From the NCBI GenBank assembly GCA_949294395.1, contig CASFGU010000031.1, positions 1 through 41,689 of the forward strand: 41,689 nt of DNA. The letters run 5' to 3'. Position 1 is the stretch's first letter. Each line of letters begins with the position of its first letter. Of this stretch, positions 15,984 through 23,834 are shown one piece after another. This DNA comes from an uncultured bacterium (GTDB taxonomy: Bacteria; Cyanobacteriota; Vampirovibrionia; Gastranaerophilales; Gastranaerophilaceae). The notes under the pieces were generated by a model. It saw nothing but the letters and a program-made list of their open reading frames with translations, had not been told where the DNA came from and searched no databases. Position numbers and translations under genes: made by a program.

Positions 15984-16281
15984 AATTGATCTGGAAGATA
16001 AATACATAAAGTTTATAAAAGATACTATTGGCGCAATTCTGCCTGATGCAGAGATTTATATTTACGGCTCCAGAGTTCAAGGAAAGGCTTGTAACTATTC
16101 GGATGTGGATATAGCGTTACAGGCACCTGATAAAAAAGAAATTTCGTTTGATAAATTGCTCAAAATAAAATCAGATTTTGAAAATTCTACATTTCCATAT
16201 AAGGTTGATATTGTTGATTTGCAGAGTTTGAGTGAGAAATTTTTAAGTATTATTGAAAAAGATTTGCAGAAGATAAAATAA
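15976..16281 (+). CDS. minimal nucleotidyltransferase (MNT/MntA-like antitoxin)
   Basis: A 101-residue DNA-polymerase-beta-like minimal nucleotidyltransferase. The signature GSRVQGKACNYSDVDIAL near residues 33-50 corresponds to the GSX(A/R)XG...SDXDL active site with both catalytic Asp residues. A third acidic position, VDIVD, lies near 76-80. In MntA-HepT (type VII) systems the MNT protein neutralises the HEPN RNase by adding AMP to its tyrosine. It overlaps the end of the HEPN gene. If the HEPN gene is truly broken, this would be an antitoxin kept without its toxin. Confidence 0.85.
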   Translation: MAEIDLEDKYIKFIKDTIGAILPDAEIYIYGSRVQGKACNYSDVDIALQAPDKKEISFDKLLKIKSDFENSTFPYKVDIVDLQSLSEKFLSIIEKDLQKIK

Positions 16282-16370
16282 AAATTCCCGTGTGAAATAA
16301 ATTACAGGATAGAACTGTAACGAAATGTAAATTTGAGTTTTAAAACGGCTGAAATTCAATTATACTCTGA

Positions 16371-16390
16371 GATAGGATAGGATAGGATAG
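16371..16390 (+). repeat. tandem GATAG x4 in the leader of the 16491 gene
   Basis: Four perfect copies of the pentamer GATAG followed by GATGGGGTGGG. It starts five bases after a TATACT box (16361-16366), so it falls around the transcription start or in the early leader. Copy-number change would alter spacing or RNA folding, not reading frame. Confidence 0.8.
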
Positions 16391-16490
16391 GATGGGGTGG
16401 GTGAGTGACAATCTTTTCGAGGATAAATACTTTTTAAAAGTATAAGCAATGTGTGCTTAAAAGAGTATAAACACGAGAAAGGAGATTATC

Positions 16491-17027
16491 ATGTTCTTAA
16501 GAGGTATTGGAGATTTTAATCAAGTCAAAAATAGTAATGTAAACGCATCAGAAGTTTCACAGACGAAGTTAGAAGATCCTGTTTTTGAATTGTTAAATTC
16601 CAGAACAAATCATACCGGTAAAAAGAATAATCCTTATAGAGAATTTAATAAAGCTCTTGAGGATACGTCTCTCGGCGATAAGTTTTTATCCGGAGATAAA
16701 CTGGAAGCTAAAGGATATAAAAAAGAAGAATATTTTGATAAAAATGGAGGCTACTACTATACTAATACCAAAACCGGCGAAACAATAAGAGTGAAGTCAA
16801 GACGGTTATTCTCGCCTGATATACAATCTACAATGCAGTCAGAAACGGATAAAACGAGTCATTTTGTTATATACGACAGCAACGGAAATGCAACAGGCGG
16901 AAAACTTCAGGTAAAACAACCGGACGGCTCTATAAAAGTTTACGACTATGGTGTAGATATTAACGGAAATGAATTTATCAAATCTATTGAAGTGAATAAC
17001 GACGGACGTTTTTGGGATTATGAGTAA
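16491..17027 (+). CDS. uncharacterised protein, 178 aa
   Basis: ATG 16491 follows AAAGGAG at good spacing. The protein is hydrophilic, without signal peptide or membrane helix. The middle (about residues 60-105) has strand-rich text: GYKKEEYFDKNGGYYYTN then TKTGETIRVKSRRLF. The C-terminal part repeats a strand-turn pattern (VIYDSNGNATGGKLQVK, QPDGSIKVYDYGVDINGNEF), suggesting an all-beta domain. No family recognised. It is a separate unit inserted between fabH and fabD, with its own leader repeat and terminator. Together with the HEPN/MNT pair it looks like an addition to the fatty-acid cluster. Confidence 0.65.
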   Translation: MFLRGIGDFNQVKNSNVNASEVSQTKLEDPVFELLNSRTNHTGKKNNPYREFNKALEDTSLGDKFLSGDKLEAKGYKKEEYFDKNGGYYYTNTKTGETIRVKSRRLFSPDIQSTMQSETDKTSHFVIYDSNGNATGGKLQVKQPDGSIKVYDYGVDINGNEFIKSIEVNNDGRFWDYE

Positions 17028-17029
17028 TT

Positions 17030-17064
17030 AAAACAGGCGTGCTTGGATAGTGCGCCTGTTTTTT
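17030..17064 (+). terminator. intrinsic terminator after the 16491 gene
   Basis: Arms AAAACAGGCG (17030-17039) and CGCCTGTTTT (17053-17062), followed by further T residues. It lies 3 bases after the stop codon and isolates this gene from fabD. Confidence 0.9.
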
Positions 17065-17129
17065 ATATTTACATTCAGGGTTTTTGTAGTATAATTTTCG
17101 CATAGATGTGAATAGAGAGGGATATGAAT

Positions 17130-18083
17130 ATGACCAAAAAAGTTGCGTTTCTTTTTCCGGGGCAGGGCTCTCAGGCTGCCGGTATGGGAAAAGACCTTTA
17201 TGAAAGCTCGGAAAGCGCTAAAAACGTTTTCGATACTGCAGATGAAGTCTTAGGCAAAAGTATTACAACCCTGTGTTTTGAAGGGCCGGATGAGGCTTTG
17301 AAACAGACTGTTAACACTCAGCCATGTATTGTTGCGATGTCAATTGCTGCACTGGAAGCTCTGAGAGATAAATGCGATGTAATTCCGGCTTATGTTGCGG
17401 GACATTCTTTAGGCGAATACTGCGCAATGTATGCGGCAGGGGTTATGTCGCTGGAAACTGCTTTAAAAGCTATTCAGAAAAGGGCAGACCTTATGGGCGC
17501 AACTAAGGGCGGCGCCATGGCAGCTGTTTTAAATTCCACGGAAGAAGCTTTGAAAGAATCTCTTCAAGAAGCCTCAAGCGCAGGTTATGTTGATGTCGCA
17601 AACTACAATTCCCCTGCGCAGGTCGTTATAACAGGTGACGAAGCAGCCGTTGCAAAGGCCGGCGAACTTTTGCTTGCAAAAGGTGCAAGAAGAGTTGTTC
17701 CGCTCGCTGTGTCGGGGGCTTTCCATTCAAAATTCATGGAACCTGCAGGCAGAGAATTTGAAAAATTTGTTTCAGATCTGGAATTAAATAATGCGGCAAT
17801 TCCTGTCATCACAAACGTTGACGCGCAGCCGACAACTTCCGCTGCCGATTTCAGAGTAAAAATGCCGCAGCAGATTTACTCATCAGTTCACTGGACACAA
17901 ACTATTCAGAAAATGGTTTCAGACGGTGTTGAAATCTTTGTGGAAATCGGGCCGGGAAAAGTTCTTGCCGGTTTAAACAAAAAGATTGCACCGGAAGCAA
18001 AAGTATTTAATATATTTGATAAAGCATCACTTGATGCGACAGTAGAAAGTTTAAAAGAGGAGCTGTTATGTCTGAAAAATTAG
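17130..18083 (+). CDS. fabD: malonyl-CoA:ACP transacylase (FabD)
   Basis: FabD moves malonyl from CoA to ACP. The protein has about 317 residues. The N-terminal FLFPGQGSQ and the catalytic-serine block AGHSLGEYCAMYAAG (Ser near residue 93) are intact, as is the conserved His region AFHSKFM near 200 and EIGPGKVLAGL near 272. Two ATGs compete: 17124 and 17130. The second matches the family start (MTKKVAFLFPGQG), and GAGG at 17117-17120 is better spaced for it. The end overlaps fabG by 16 bases. Confidence 0.96.
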   Translation: MTKKVAFLFPGQGSQAAGMGKDLYESSESAKNVFDTADEVLGKSITTLCFEGPDEALKQTVNTQPCIVAMSIAALEALRDKCDVIPAYVAGHSLGEYCAMYAAGVMSLETALKAIQKRADLMGATKGGAMAAVLNSTEEALKESLQEASSAGYVDVANYNSPAQVVITGDEAAVAKAGELLLAKGARRVVPLAVSGAFHSKFMEPAGREFEKFVSDLELNNAAIPVITNVDAQPTTSAADFRVKMPQQIYSSVHWTQTIQKMVSDGVEIFVEIGPGKVLAGLNKKIAPEAKVFNIFDKASLDATVESLKEELLCLKN

Positions 18084-18793
18084 CATTAATCACAGGGGCT
18101 TCCCGCGGAATAGGAAAAGCCTGCGCAATTGAACTTGCAAAAGCCGGTTATGATATTGCCGTAAACTTTGCAGGTAACGTGGAAGCTGCAAATAAAACAG
18201 TTGAAGAATTGAAAGCTCTGGGCGTTGAAGCGGCAGCTTTTAAGTTTGACGTTTCAAATAAAGAAGAAGCCGCAAAAGGCGTTGAAGATGTTCTTGCAAA
18301 ATTCGGCAGGATTGATGTTCTTGTAAACAACGCCGGTATCACACGCGACGGTTTATTTATGCGTATGAGCGCCGAAAACTGGGACGCTGTAATTAACACA
18401 AATCTTTCAAGCGCGTTTTATGTTTCCCAGCCTGTTGTTAAGGTTATGATGAAGCAGAGAAGCGGCGCAATTGTTAATATGTCAAGCGTTGTAGGCGTAT
18501 CAGGAAATGCTGGTCAGGCAAACTATTCTGCGGCTAAAGCCGGTCTTATCGGTTTAACAAAAACCCTCGCAAAAGAACTCGGTTCGCGCGGTATCAGAGT
18601 GAATGCAATCGCTCCGGGCTTTATTAATACAGATATGACAAAGGATTTAGATACATCTAAATTTACAGACTATATTCCGCTGAAACGTCTCGGCGAGCCG
18701 GAAGATATTGCAAAAGCCGTTAAGTTCCTTGCAGTCGATGCCGATTACGTAACCGGTCAGGTGCTGGAAGTTGACGGCGGATTGATTATATAA
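18068..18793 (+). CDS. fabG: 3-oxoacyl-ACP reductase (FabG)
   Basis: FabG (241 residues) reduces 3-oxoacyl-ACP with NADPH in the elongation cycle. The short-chain dehydrogenase features are complete: TGASRGIG near residues 9-16, NNAGITRDG near 86-94, the Ser of MSSVVG near 139 and YSAAKAG (Tyr and Lys) near 152-158. It starts inside the 3' end of fabD with AGAGGAG as binding site, so the pair is translationally coupled. Confidence 0.97.
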   Translation: MSEKLALITGASRGIGKACAIELAKAGYDIAVNFAGNVEAANKTVEELKALGVEAAAFKFDVSNKEEAAKGVEDVLAKFGRIDVLVNNAGITRDGLFMRMSAENWDAVINTNLSSAFYVSQPVVKVMMKQRSGAIVNMSSVVGVSGNAGQANYSAAKAGLIGLTKTLAKELGSRGIRVNAIAPGFINTDMTKDLDTSKFTDYIPLKRLGEPEDIAKAVKFLAVDADYVTGQVLEVDGGLII

Positions 18794-18830
18794 AGATTTT
18801 TAACAAAAATCATGTGTGTATGTAAATTCC

Positions 18831-18859
18831 TTGCAAAAAATTTATGTGCCGGATATAAT
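18831..18859 (+). promoter_or_regulatory. acpP promoter
   Basis: TTGCAA at 18831-18836 and TATAAT at 18854-18859 with a 17-bp spacer, about 50 bases before the acpP start. A private strong promoter fits the high demand for ACP. Confidence 0.8.
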
Positions 18860-18911
18860 ATAAAATGACAAAGTATATTAGTAATACAATTAATTAAATG
18901 AGGTAAAGAAG

Positions 18912-19142
18912 ATGAGTACATTTGACAAAGTTAAAAAAGTTGTAGTAGATCAATTAAGCGTTGATGAAGCTTTAGTTACTCCGGAAGCTAGCTTCACAGC
19001 TGATCTCGGTGCTGATTCATTAGATACAGTAGAATTGGTTATGGCTTTTGAAGAAGAATTCGGCTGCGAAATTCCTGATGAAGAAGCTGAAAAAATCCAG
19101 ACAGTTAAAGACGCTGTTGACTACATTGATTCACACTCATAA
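18912..19142 (+). CDS. acpP: acyl carrier protein
   Basis: A 76-residue acidic acyl carrier protein. The 4'-phosphopantetheine is attached to the Ser of [10 protein letters not shown] (near residue 37). The four-helix pattern and C-terminal [14 protein letters not shown] are typical. GAGG is upstream of the ATG. It has its own promoter and is followed by a hairpin before fabF, so it can be made in excess of its neighbours. Confidence 0.98.
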   Translation: MSTFDKVKKVVVDQLSVDEALVTPEASFTADLGADSLDTVELVMAFEEEFGCEIPDEEAEKIQTVKDAVDYIDSHS

Positions 19143-19181
19143 GCGTGTGTAATCGGGCTTTTTAAGCTGGATATTTTTAAA

Positions 19182-19220
19182 TTACGAGGGTGAAAATTGA
19201 ATATTGTTTTCCCCTCGTAA
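19182..19220 (+). terminator. hairpin between acpP and fabF
   Basis: TTACGAGGG (19182-19190) pairs perfectly with CCCTCGTAA (19212-19220); flanking A/T bases extend the stem. ATTTTAAG follows. It is probably a partial terminator that lets a fraction of acpP transcripts continue into fabF. Confidence 0.6.
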
Positions 19221-19247
19221 ATTTTAAGAGGATAAAAAGGTAAAGAG

Positions 19248-20498
19248 ATGACTAAGAGAAGAGTTGTAATCACAGGACTGGGTGCTGTATCGCCTTTTGG
19301 TGTAGGCGTTGATAAATTCTGGCAGAGTCTTGTTGAAGGTAAGAGCGGAATTGGTGTTCCTGATATTATTGACGTTTCAAAACACGTTGTAAAAATTGCC
19401 GGTGAAGTGAAAAACTTTAATCCGGAAGAATATCTTGATGCCAAGGAAGCTAAAAAAATGGACAGATTCATTCAATTTGCAATGATTGCGGCGGATGAAG
19501 CTGTTAAAGATGCAAAACTGGAAGAAGTTAATGACGTTGACCCTTACAAAATAGGTGTTGTCGTAAGTTCTGCAGCCGGCGGTTTCCGTACATTTGAAGA
19601 AAACCATGTACGTATTCTTGAAAAAGGTCCTAATAAATGTTCTCCGTTTACAATTCCTATGATGATTGTGAATATGGCATCAGGCAGAATTTCAATGAAA
19701 TACGGATTTAAAGGTATAAATAAAGTTGTAGTTTCAGCCTGTGCAACAGGTACACATTCAATAGGTGATGCATTCCGAGCTATTCAGTACGGAGATGCCG
19801 ATATAATGGTTGCCGGCGGATGCGAAGCTACTATCTGCGATGTAGGTATCGGAGCATTCTCAAGTGCAAGAACGCTTTCCAAACGTAATGACGATCCTCA
19901 AAGAGCATCACGCCCGTGGGATGTTGACAGGGACGGATTTGTAATGAGCGAGGGCGCAGGTGTACTTATTCTTGAAGAATACGAGCATGCTAAAAAACGT
20001 GGTGCCCATATTTACGCAGAAATAGCAGGTTACGGTCAGACAGCCGACGCCTATGATGTTGTTGCTCCGGATCCGGAAGGCAAAGGTGCGAGCCACTCAA
20101 TGCAATTTGCACTTGAGGACGCTGGTTTGAAACCGGAAGATATTGACTATATTAATGCTCACGGAACAAGCACAGGTTTGGGCGATATTGCAGAATCTCA
20201 TGCAATTGCGGGAGTTTTCGGCGACAAAACTAAAAACCCTAAACTTATGGTAAGTTCTACGAAAAGCATGCACGGACACCTTCTGGGTGCAACCGGTGCT
20301 GTGGAGGCTATTGCCTGCATTAAAGCAATTAATGAAAACCTTGTACCGCCGACAATTAATCTTGACAATCAGGATGAAAAAGTTGCAAATCTGGATTATG
20401 TTCCGCATAAAGCAAGAAAAGCTGAAATTCATACTGCACTGTCAAACTCGTTCGGTTTTGGCGGTCAGAACGCAACTATTATATTGAAAGCAGTGTAG
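19248..20498 (+). CDS. fabF: beta-ketoacyl-ACP synthase II (FabF)
   Basis: FabF (416 residues) performs the condensation step of chain elongation and tunes temperature-dependent unsaturation in some species. The catalytic Cys lies in VSACATGTHS near residue 165, and the two His are in NAHGTSTG near 305 and MHGHLLGATGA near 341. The family start RRVVITGLGAVSPFG is present. AAAAGGTAAAGAG precedes the ATG. It is the last gene of the fatty-acid cluster, closed by a strong terminator. Confidence 0.97.
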   Translation: MTKRRVVITGLGAVSPFGVGVDKFWQSLVEGKSGIGVPDIIDVSKHVVKIAGEVKNFNPEEYLDAKEAKKMDRFIQFAMIAADEAVKDAKLEEVNDVDPYKIGVVVSSAAGGFRTFEENHVRILEKGPNKCSPFTIPMMIVNMASGRISMKYGFKGINKVVVSACATGTHSIGDAFRAIQYGDADIMVAGGCEATICDVGIGAFSSARTLSKRNDDPQRASRPWDVDRDGFVMSEGAGVLILEEYEHAKKRGAHIYAEIAGYGQTADAYDVVAPDPEGKGASHSMQFALEDAGLKPEDIDYINAHGTSTGLGDIAESHAIAGVFGDKTKNPKLMVSSTKSMHGHLLGATGAVEAIACIKAINENLVPPTINLDNQDEKVANLDYVPHKARKAEIHTALSNSFGFGGQNATIILKAV

Positions 20499-20539
20499 TG
20501 TTTGCTTAAAATAAGCAAATTCCCCGTGTGTTATTTCAC

Positions 20540-20573
20540 AAAAACCCGTTTTATTTAAAAAACGGGTTTTTTG
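20540..20573 (+). terminator. intrinsic terminator after fabF
   Basis: AAAAACCCGTTT and AAACGGGTTTTT arms around a short AT loop, with T residues continuing after the stem. Confidence 0.9.
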
Positions 20574-20596
20574 TAAAAAGCAAACACTATAAAAAA

Positions 20597-20803
20597 GGGA
20601 GTTATATATAATTTTCCACTCAATATTACTAAGAGATAAAGAAAATGTCATTCCGAACTGGCTGCAAAATCCGTTGAGCCGGAGGCGAAACGTGAATTTA
20701 TGTCCCTACCTGGTGTTTCGGAATCTTACCACCAGCAAGCCCCTGAAACAAGTTCAGGGTGACATTTTTAGCCATTATTAGTGGAATTTGCTATATATGT
20801 CCC
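20597..20803. mobile_element. MITE copy 2 (207 bp, diverged), 8-bp target duplication
   Basis: The ends begin GGGA and carry TTCCACT...A like copy 1, though several positions in each terminal repeat have changed. ATAAAAAA flanks both sides (20589-20596 and 20804-20811). The interior keeps the CCTGAAACAAGTTCAGGGTGACA-type palindromic unit seen in the other copies. It lies between the fabF terminator and the ssrA promoter, whose -35 box begins only 5 bases after the duplication. It is the oldest-looking copy in the window. Confidence 0.75.
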
Positions 20804-20815
20804 ATAAAAAAGGGC

Positions 20816-20843
20816 TTGAAATTTCGTTAAAACAGGTTATAAT
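20816..20843 (+). promoter_or_regulatory. ssrA promoter
   Basis: TTGAAA at 20816-20821 and TATAAT at 20838-20843, 16-bp spacer. The tmRNA 5' end at 20875 leaves about 30 bases for the start and 5' trimming. Confidence 0.75.
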
Positions 20844-20874
20844 GAAAGAACGGAACATTGAAACAATAGCTTAA

Positions 20875-21269
20875 GGGGACGTTATGGATTAGACAGGATG
20901 TTTGGTTGAAACAGGCTGCGGGTTCGTGCGCTGTTCACGGTTATCAACGAGCAAACCAAATTAAATGCTAACAATGTAATTAAAGCAGACTTCTCTAGAG
21001 CATATGCTTTAGCAGCGTAGTCGCTATTTAGCTACTTATATTTCCCAGCTTGCCGGAGATATAAGTCCACGATGCAAGCGGCAGTGCGCTGATGACGGTA
21101 GGCGTATCAAGAAAAGCCGTTAAAGGTTAGTGTTTCCGGAAAAAACACTCTGGATTATTCAAAAAGGTTCTGATATTCCCTGAATATTCCGAGAGAATTA
21201 ATATCTACATCCGTAGAAGCTTGTTTAGATCCATTTTGGACGCGGGTTCGACTCCCGCCGTCTCCACCA
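20875..21269 (+). ncRNA. ssrA: tmRNA (ssrA), one-piece
   Basis: tmRNA rescues stalled ribosomes and tags the unfinished protein. The 5' end GGGGACG pairs with the 3' end CGTCTCC before an encoded ACCA. The T-arm GCGGGTTCGACTCCCGC is complete. The tag frame runs from GCT 20967 to TAG 21018-21020 and encodes ANNVIKADFSRAYALAA; the ANN start resembles cyanobacterial tags and the ALAA end is the usual degradation signal. It is a single-piece, unpermuted form. Its 3' end is also the left edge of a 167-bp direct repeat that recurs at 23544. Confidence 0.95.
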
Positions 21270-21428
21270 TTAAAATTCAGAGGCTTGTGATGGCCTCTTT
21301 TATAATACCAAATTTGCCGCACAGTGCGGGCTTTCGTTGATTTAAGAGAATTTATTTGATACAATTTTTAGAGGATTTTATACTATTTATGGAAAAATTC
21401 TCTTTTGGCAAATAAAAAGAGTCCTTTT
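21262..21428. repeat. direct repeat copy 1 (att-like), 3' end of tmRNA plus terminator
   Basis: Begins with CTCCACCA, the last 8 bases of tmRNA. The first 61 bases are identical to 23544-23604. The remaining part, up to GAGTCCTTTT, is similar but diverged, and both copies have the same length. This is the layout left when an element integrates at the 3' end of an RNA gene and brings a replacement end. Confidence 0.8.
21279..21301 (+). terminator. tmRNA terminator
   Basis: AGAGGC (21279-21284) and GCCTCT (21293-21298) with T residues after the stem. The same terminator recurs in the second direct repeat at 23561-23583. Confidence 0.85.
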
Positions 21429-21578
21429 GTAAAAGCTTTTGTTGTATGTGTTTTAACCTAATTGGACATTTGTTAGACTTTCGCTTTCTCGAGTAAATGG
21501 AATTTACGAATTAATGACCAAAGGATTATAAAAGTAGAAAACTGATATTTTTTTATTAAAAATGAGGAGGACCCGTTT

Positions 21579-21629
21579 ATGCCTCAAAATATTTGTACAA
21601 TTAATTATACTGTTCTTCAAATTTTTTAA
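21579..21629 (+). other. orphan gene start (16 codons) cut off by the AbiE block
   Basis: GAGGAGG at 21564-21570 sits 8 bases before an ATG that opens MPQNICTINYTVLQIF and then stops inside the 3' end of the convergent abiEii gene. Such a strong ribosome binding site before a 16-codon frame suggests the 5' stub of an older gene that lost its body when the neighbouring genes arrived. The family cannot be named. Confidence 0.35.
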
Positions 21630-22479
21630 TATTCATAGATTGCAATTTTTGCAAATTTTTAATTTTCCATTTTATTGCAGGTAATTTTTCTAAATTATTT
21701 ATTTTGAAATTACCTAAATCACCTTTTAAAGAAACAAAATCAAGTAAATGTTGTTTATACGGAAATATTTTTTCTTTAATAATATTTATTAAATTATTAA
21801 GAGTTTGTTCATGTTCAACATAGCTAAAATTTTTATTTGTCATTCCTTGAAATTGTTTTTCAAAAATCTCAGTTTGATTTTTTATATTAGGCTTGAGAGT
21901 TTCATGTAACGGTTTATCATGACTCAAAAGCATTGCTATAAAACCTTTGATTAATTCTTCGTTAATTTCATCTTTTTCAATTAATTCTTTAACGTCAAAT
22001 AAATCTCGTGGATGTTGTCTATCAAGCGCAGCACAAATTTTTCCTCCATATAATTCTTTTTTAGAAACTACTTGTATTTGTGCGTAACCAAATTCATCTT
22101 CCACATTTTCACAGACTTCTAATATTTCAGGTTTTTCAATACAACCTCTAATAATATAATTTGGCTCTATTTTTATTTTTGCATTTTTATTAGAGCAAAT
22201 AATTTTCTTTTCTATATCATTTCCCTGAACATTAGCTATATATCCTTTTGCATTTAAATCATCTGCAATTCTTTTAAGAGCATTATTAATATTTGCAGAG
22301 GCTATATCCCTACTTTCAAATCCAATATATGTTAAATCAATATCAACAGATAATCGTGGTAAATTATTATAAAATAAATTTATAGCAGTTCCGCCCTTGA
22401 GTGCAAAACATTCTTCCTTAGCGACATAAGGTAAAACATCAATTAGTAATTTTACTTGATTTTTATAATTTAAATCCAT
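21601..22479 (-). CDS. abiEii: AbiEii/AbiGii nucleotidyltransferase toxin
   Basis: A 292-residue toxin of the type IV AbiE abortive-infection system, a DNA-polymerase-beta-like nucleotidyltransferase that stops growth when phage infection or plasmid loss disturbs its regulator. Motif 1 is KGGTAINLFYNNLPRLSVDIDL (residues about 28-49, split GGTAIN...R.S.DIDL) with the two Asp ligands. Later blocks are KIKIEPNYIIRG near 101-112 and KELYGGKICAALDRQHPRDLFD near 139-160. The TAATG junction shares one base with the abiEi stop and GAGG precedes it, so the pair is coupled. The pair is AT-richer than the fab genes, consistent with transfer. Confidence 0.92.
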   Translation of the reverse strand: MDLNYKNQVKLLIDVLPYVAKEECFALKGGTAINLFYNNLPRLSVDIDLTYIGFESRDIASANINNALKRIADDLNAKGYIANVQGNDIEKKIICSNKNAKIKIEPNYIIRGCIEKPEILEVCENVEDEFGYAQIQVVSKKELYGGKICAALDRQHPRDLFDVKELIEKDEINEELIKGFIAMLLSHDKPLHETLKPNIKNQTEIFEKQFQGMTNKNFSYVEHEQTLNNLINIIKEKIFPYKQHLLDFVSLKGDLGNFKINNLEKLPAIKWKIKNLQKLQSMNIKKFEEQYN

Positions 22480-23240
22480 TAAATTTCCTCAATATCGCCA
22501 ATTATAATATTATACTTTGCATTATATTTCCCGCCTGATGTAATTTCTCTTACTCCGGTTCCAAGCTTTATTTTTGAAATATCAAGTTTTTTAAACCAAG
22601 GATGAGAAATTGTATCAGCTAAATATAAAAATAATCTATTAACTTTTATAGAAGAACAATTTTCTAAAAGCTTTTGAAACTCCTTTGGTTTAACAGTTGT
22701 AAGAAGCTCCACTATTTGATAAGCTTCATTAGCTGTTATTTTATCTGGTACAAGATATAACATTTCTAAAACAGCCCTTTCCAGAGTAGAAATCCTAATA
22801 TTAAAAGAGCCTATATTCTGTTCAATAATCCCAATATCCTTTGGTAAAAAAGTCGTTGTATAAATTTCTACTTCGTTTTCATACAAACTTTTAAACCACT
22901 TAGGAGCTTTTTCTCCGCGATAAGCAAATATTTGTTGTTTTTTATTAAAACTAACGTTATGAGCTATTCCATAAAAGTTATTTAATGCTGACAATCCTCC
23001 AATATGAAAACTTAATCCCAATTGATACTGAAGAGTATTTAATGCCCCATTAACATTACAAGTCTCATTTGGTTTTATATATGCCCCCATATAAATTCTT
23101 TTTAACCAACCATTTTGTTCATATCTTTTTTGTAAATCATAGGAAATACCTATACTGGAAAGATATTTAGATGTAATAATAGTATTTTTAGGAAGATTAA
23201 ATAAAAGCTTTTTTAATTTAGATTGATTTACAGTACTCAT
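22479..23240 (-). CDS. abiEi: AbiEi-type antitoxin / transcriptional regulator
   Basis: A 253-residue AbiEi-like protein: N-terminal winged helix (LPKNTIITSKYLSSIGIS, then YEQNGWLKRIYMGAYI near residues 38-53) and a larger C-terminal antitoxin domain with FHIGGLSALNNFYGI near 77-91. AbiEi both represses its own operon through inverted repeats at the promoter and counters AbiEii. The palindrome GTACT-CAT-AGTAC at 23233-23245 overlaps its own start codon and would suit autoregulation. The initiator is ATG 23240. Confidence 0.88.
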   Translation of the reverse strand: MSTVNQSKLKKLLFNLPKNTIITSKYLSSIGISYDLQKRYEQNGWLKRIYMGAYIKPNETCNVNGALNTLQYQLGLSFHIGGLSALNNFYGIAHNVSFNKKQQIFAYRGEKAPKWFKSLYENEVEIYTTTFLPKDIGIIEQNIGSFNIRISTLERAVLEMLYLVPDKITANEAYQIVELLTTVKPKEFQKLLENCSSIKVNRLFLYLADTISHPWFKKLDISKIKLGTGVREITSGGKYNAKYNIIIGDIEEI

Positions 23241-23245
23241 AGTAC
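23233..23245. promoter_or_regulatory. possible AbiEi operator over the abiEi start codon
   Basis: GTACT and AGTAC arms with a 3-base centre (the CAT complementing the ATG). A minus-strand TAATAT box follows at 23248-23253. AbiEi proteins are known to bind inverted repeats near their promoter. The arms are only 5 bp, so this could be chance. Confidence 0.35.
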
Positions 23246-23543
23246 CTATATTAGCACAAAAATAAAATAATTACTATAGATTATTATGTATTTTATTAAA
23301 CTTTCTGCAAAAACAAAGACTCATTGATAAATAAACAAAAATATTATTAGGTTAAATTAGGTCTAATTAGATATCATACGTTTAGGAATTTGAATATTTC
23401 TTAGAATTGTCATTAAGCTAAATGTGTATGAATGATAAGAATACAAGGAAACCACTTGATATTACTAGAATATAGAGCAATACTATAAATAGGATAAAAT
23501 ACATAATGGGAAAATCTTGGACATTGTTTCGACTTCTTGTTCG
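23246..23543. other. AT-rich stretch between abiEi and the second direct repeat
   Basis: No frame with a ribosome binding site, and no obvious repeat apart from the last bases. From 23519 the text GGACATTGTTTCGACTTCTTG resembles a decayed tmRNA T-arm (GGACGCGGGTTCGACTCCCG) and leads into the shared CTCCACCA. Confidence 0.5.
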
Positions 23544-23710
23544 CTCCACCATTAAAATTCAGAGGCTTGTGATGGCCTCTTTTATAATACCAAATTTGCC
23601 GCACTGTGTGGGCTTTCCCCGATTTAAGAGAATTTACTCGGTTCGATTTTTAGAGAATTTTACCAAGTTTGCATCAAAATTCTCTTTCTGCAAATAAAAA
23701 GAGTCCTTTT
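23544..23710. repeat. direct repeat copy 2 (att-like)
   Basis: Starts CTCCACCATTAAAATTC. The first 61 bases are identical to 21262-21322, and the next 106 are similar and of equal length. It includes a copy of the tmRNA terminator. The 30 bases before it look like a degenerate tmRNA 3' arm. Recombination between the two repeats would remove 2,282 bp carrying only the AbiE pair and leave tmRNA intact. Confidence 0.8.
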
Positions 23711-23748
23711 TTTATATAGTAAAAAATGTATTCTTAATTTAGTATTAT

Positions 23749-23777
23749 TTGACAAATTACAGATATTGCAAGATACT
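23749..23777 (+). promoter_or_regulatory. promoter of the 23835 gene
   Basis: TTGACA (23749-23754) and GATACT (23772-23777), 17-bp spacer, about 58 bases before the start codon. Confidence 0.7.
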
Positions 23778-23834
23778 TATTATTGAAGTACTTTATATAA
23801 AAATTTTGTACACAATAAAAGACAAGGAGTAGCT

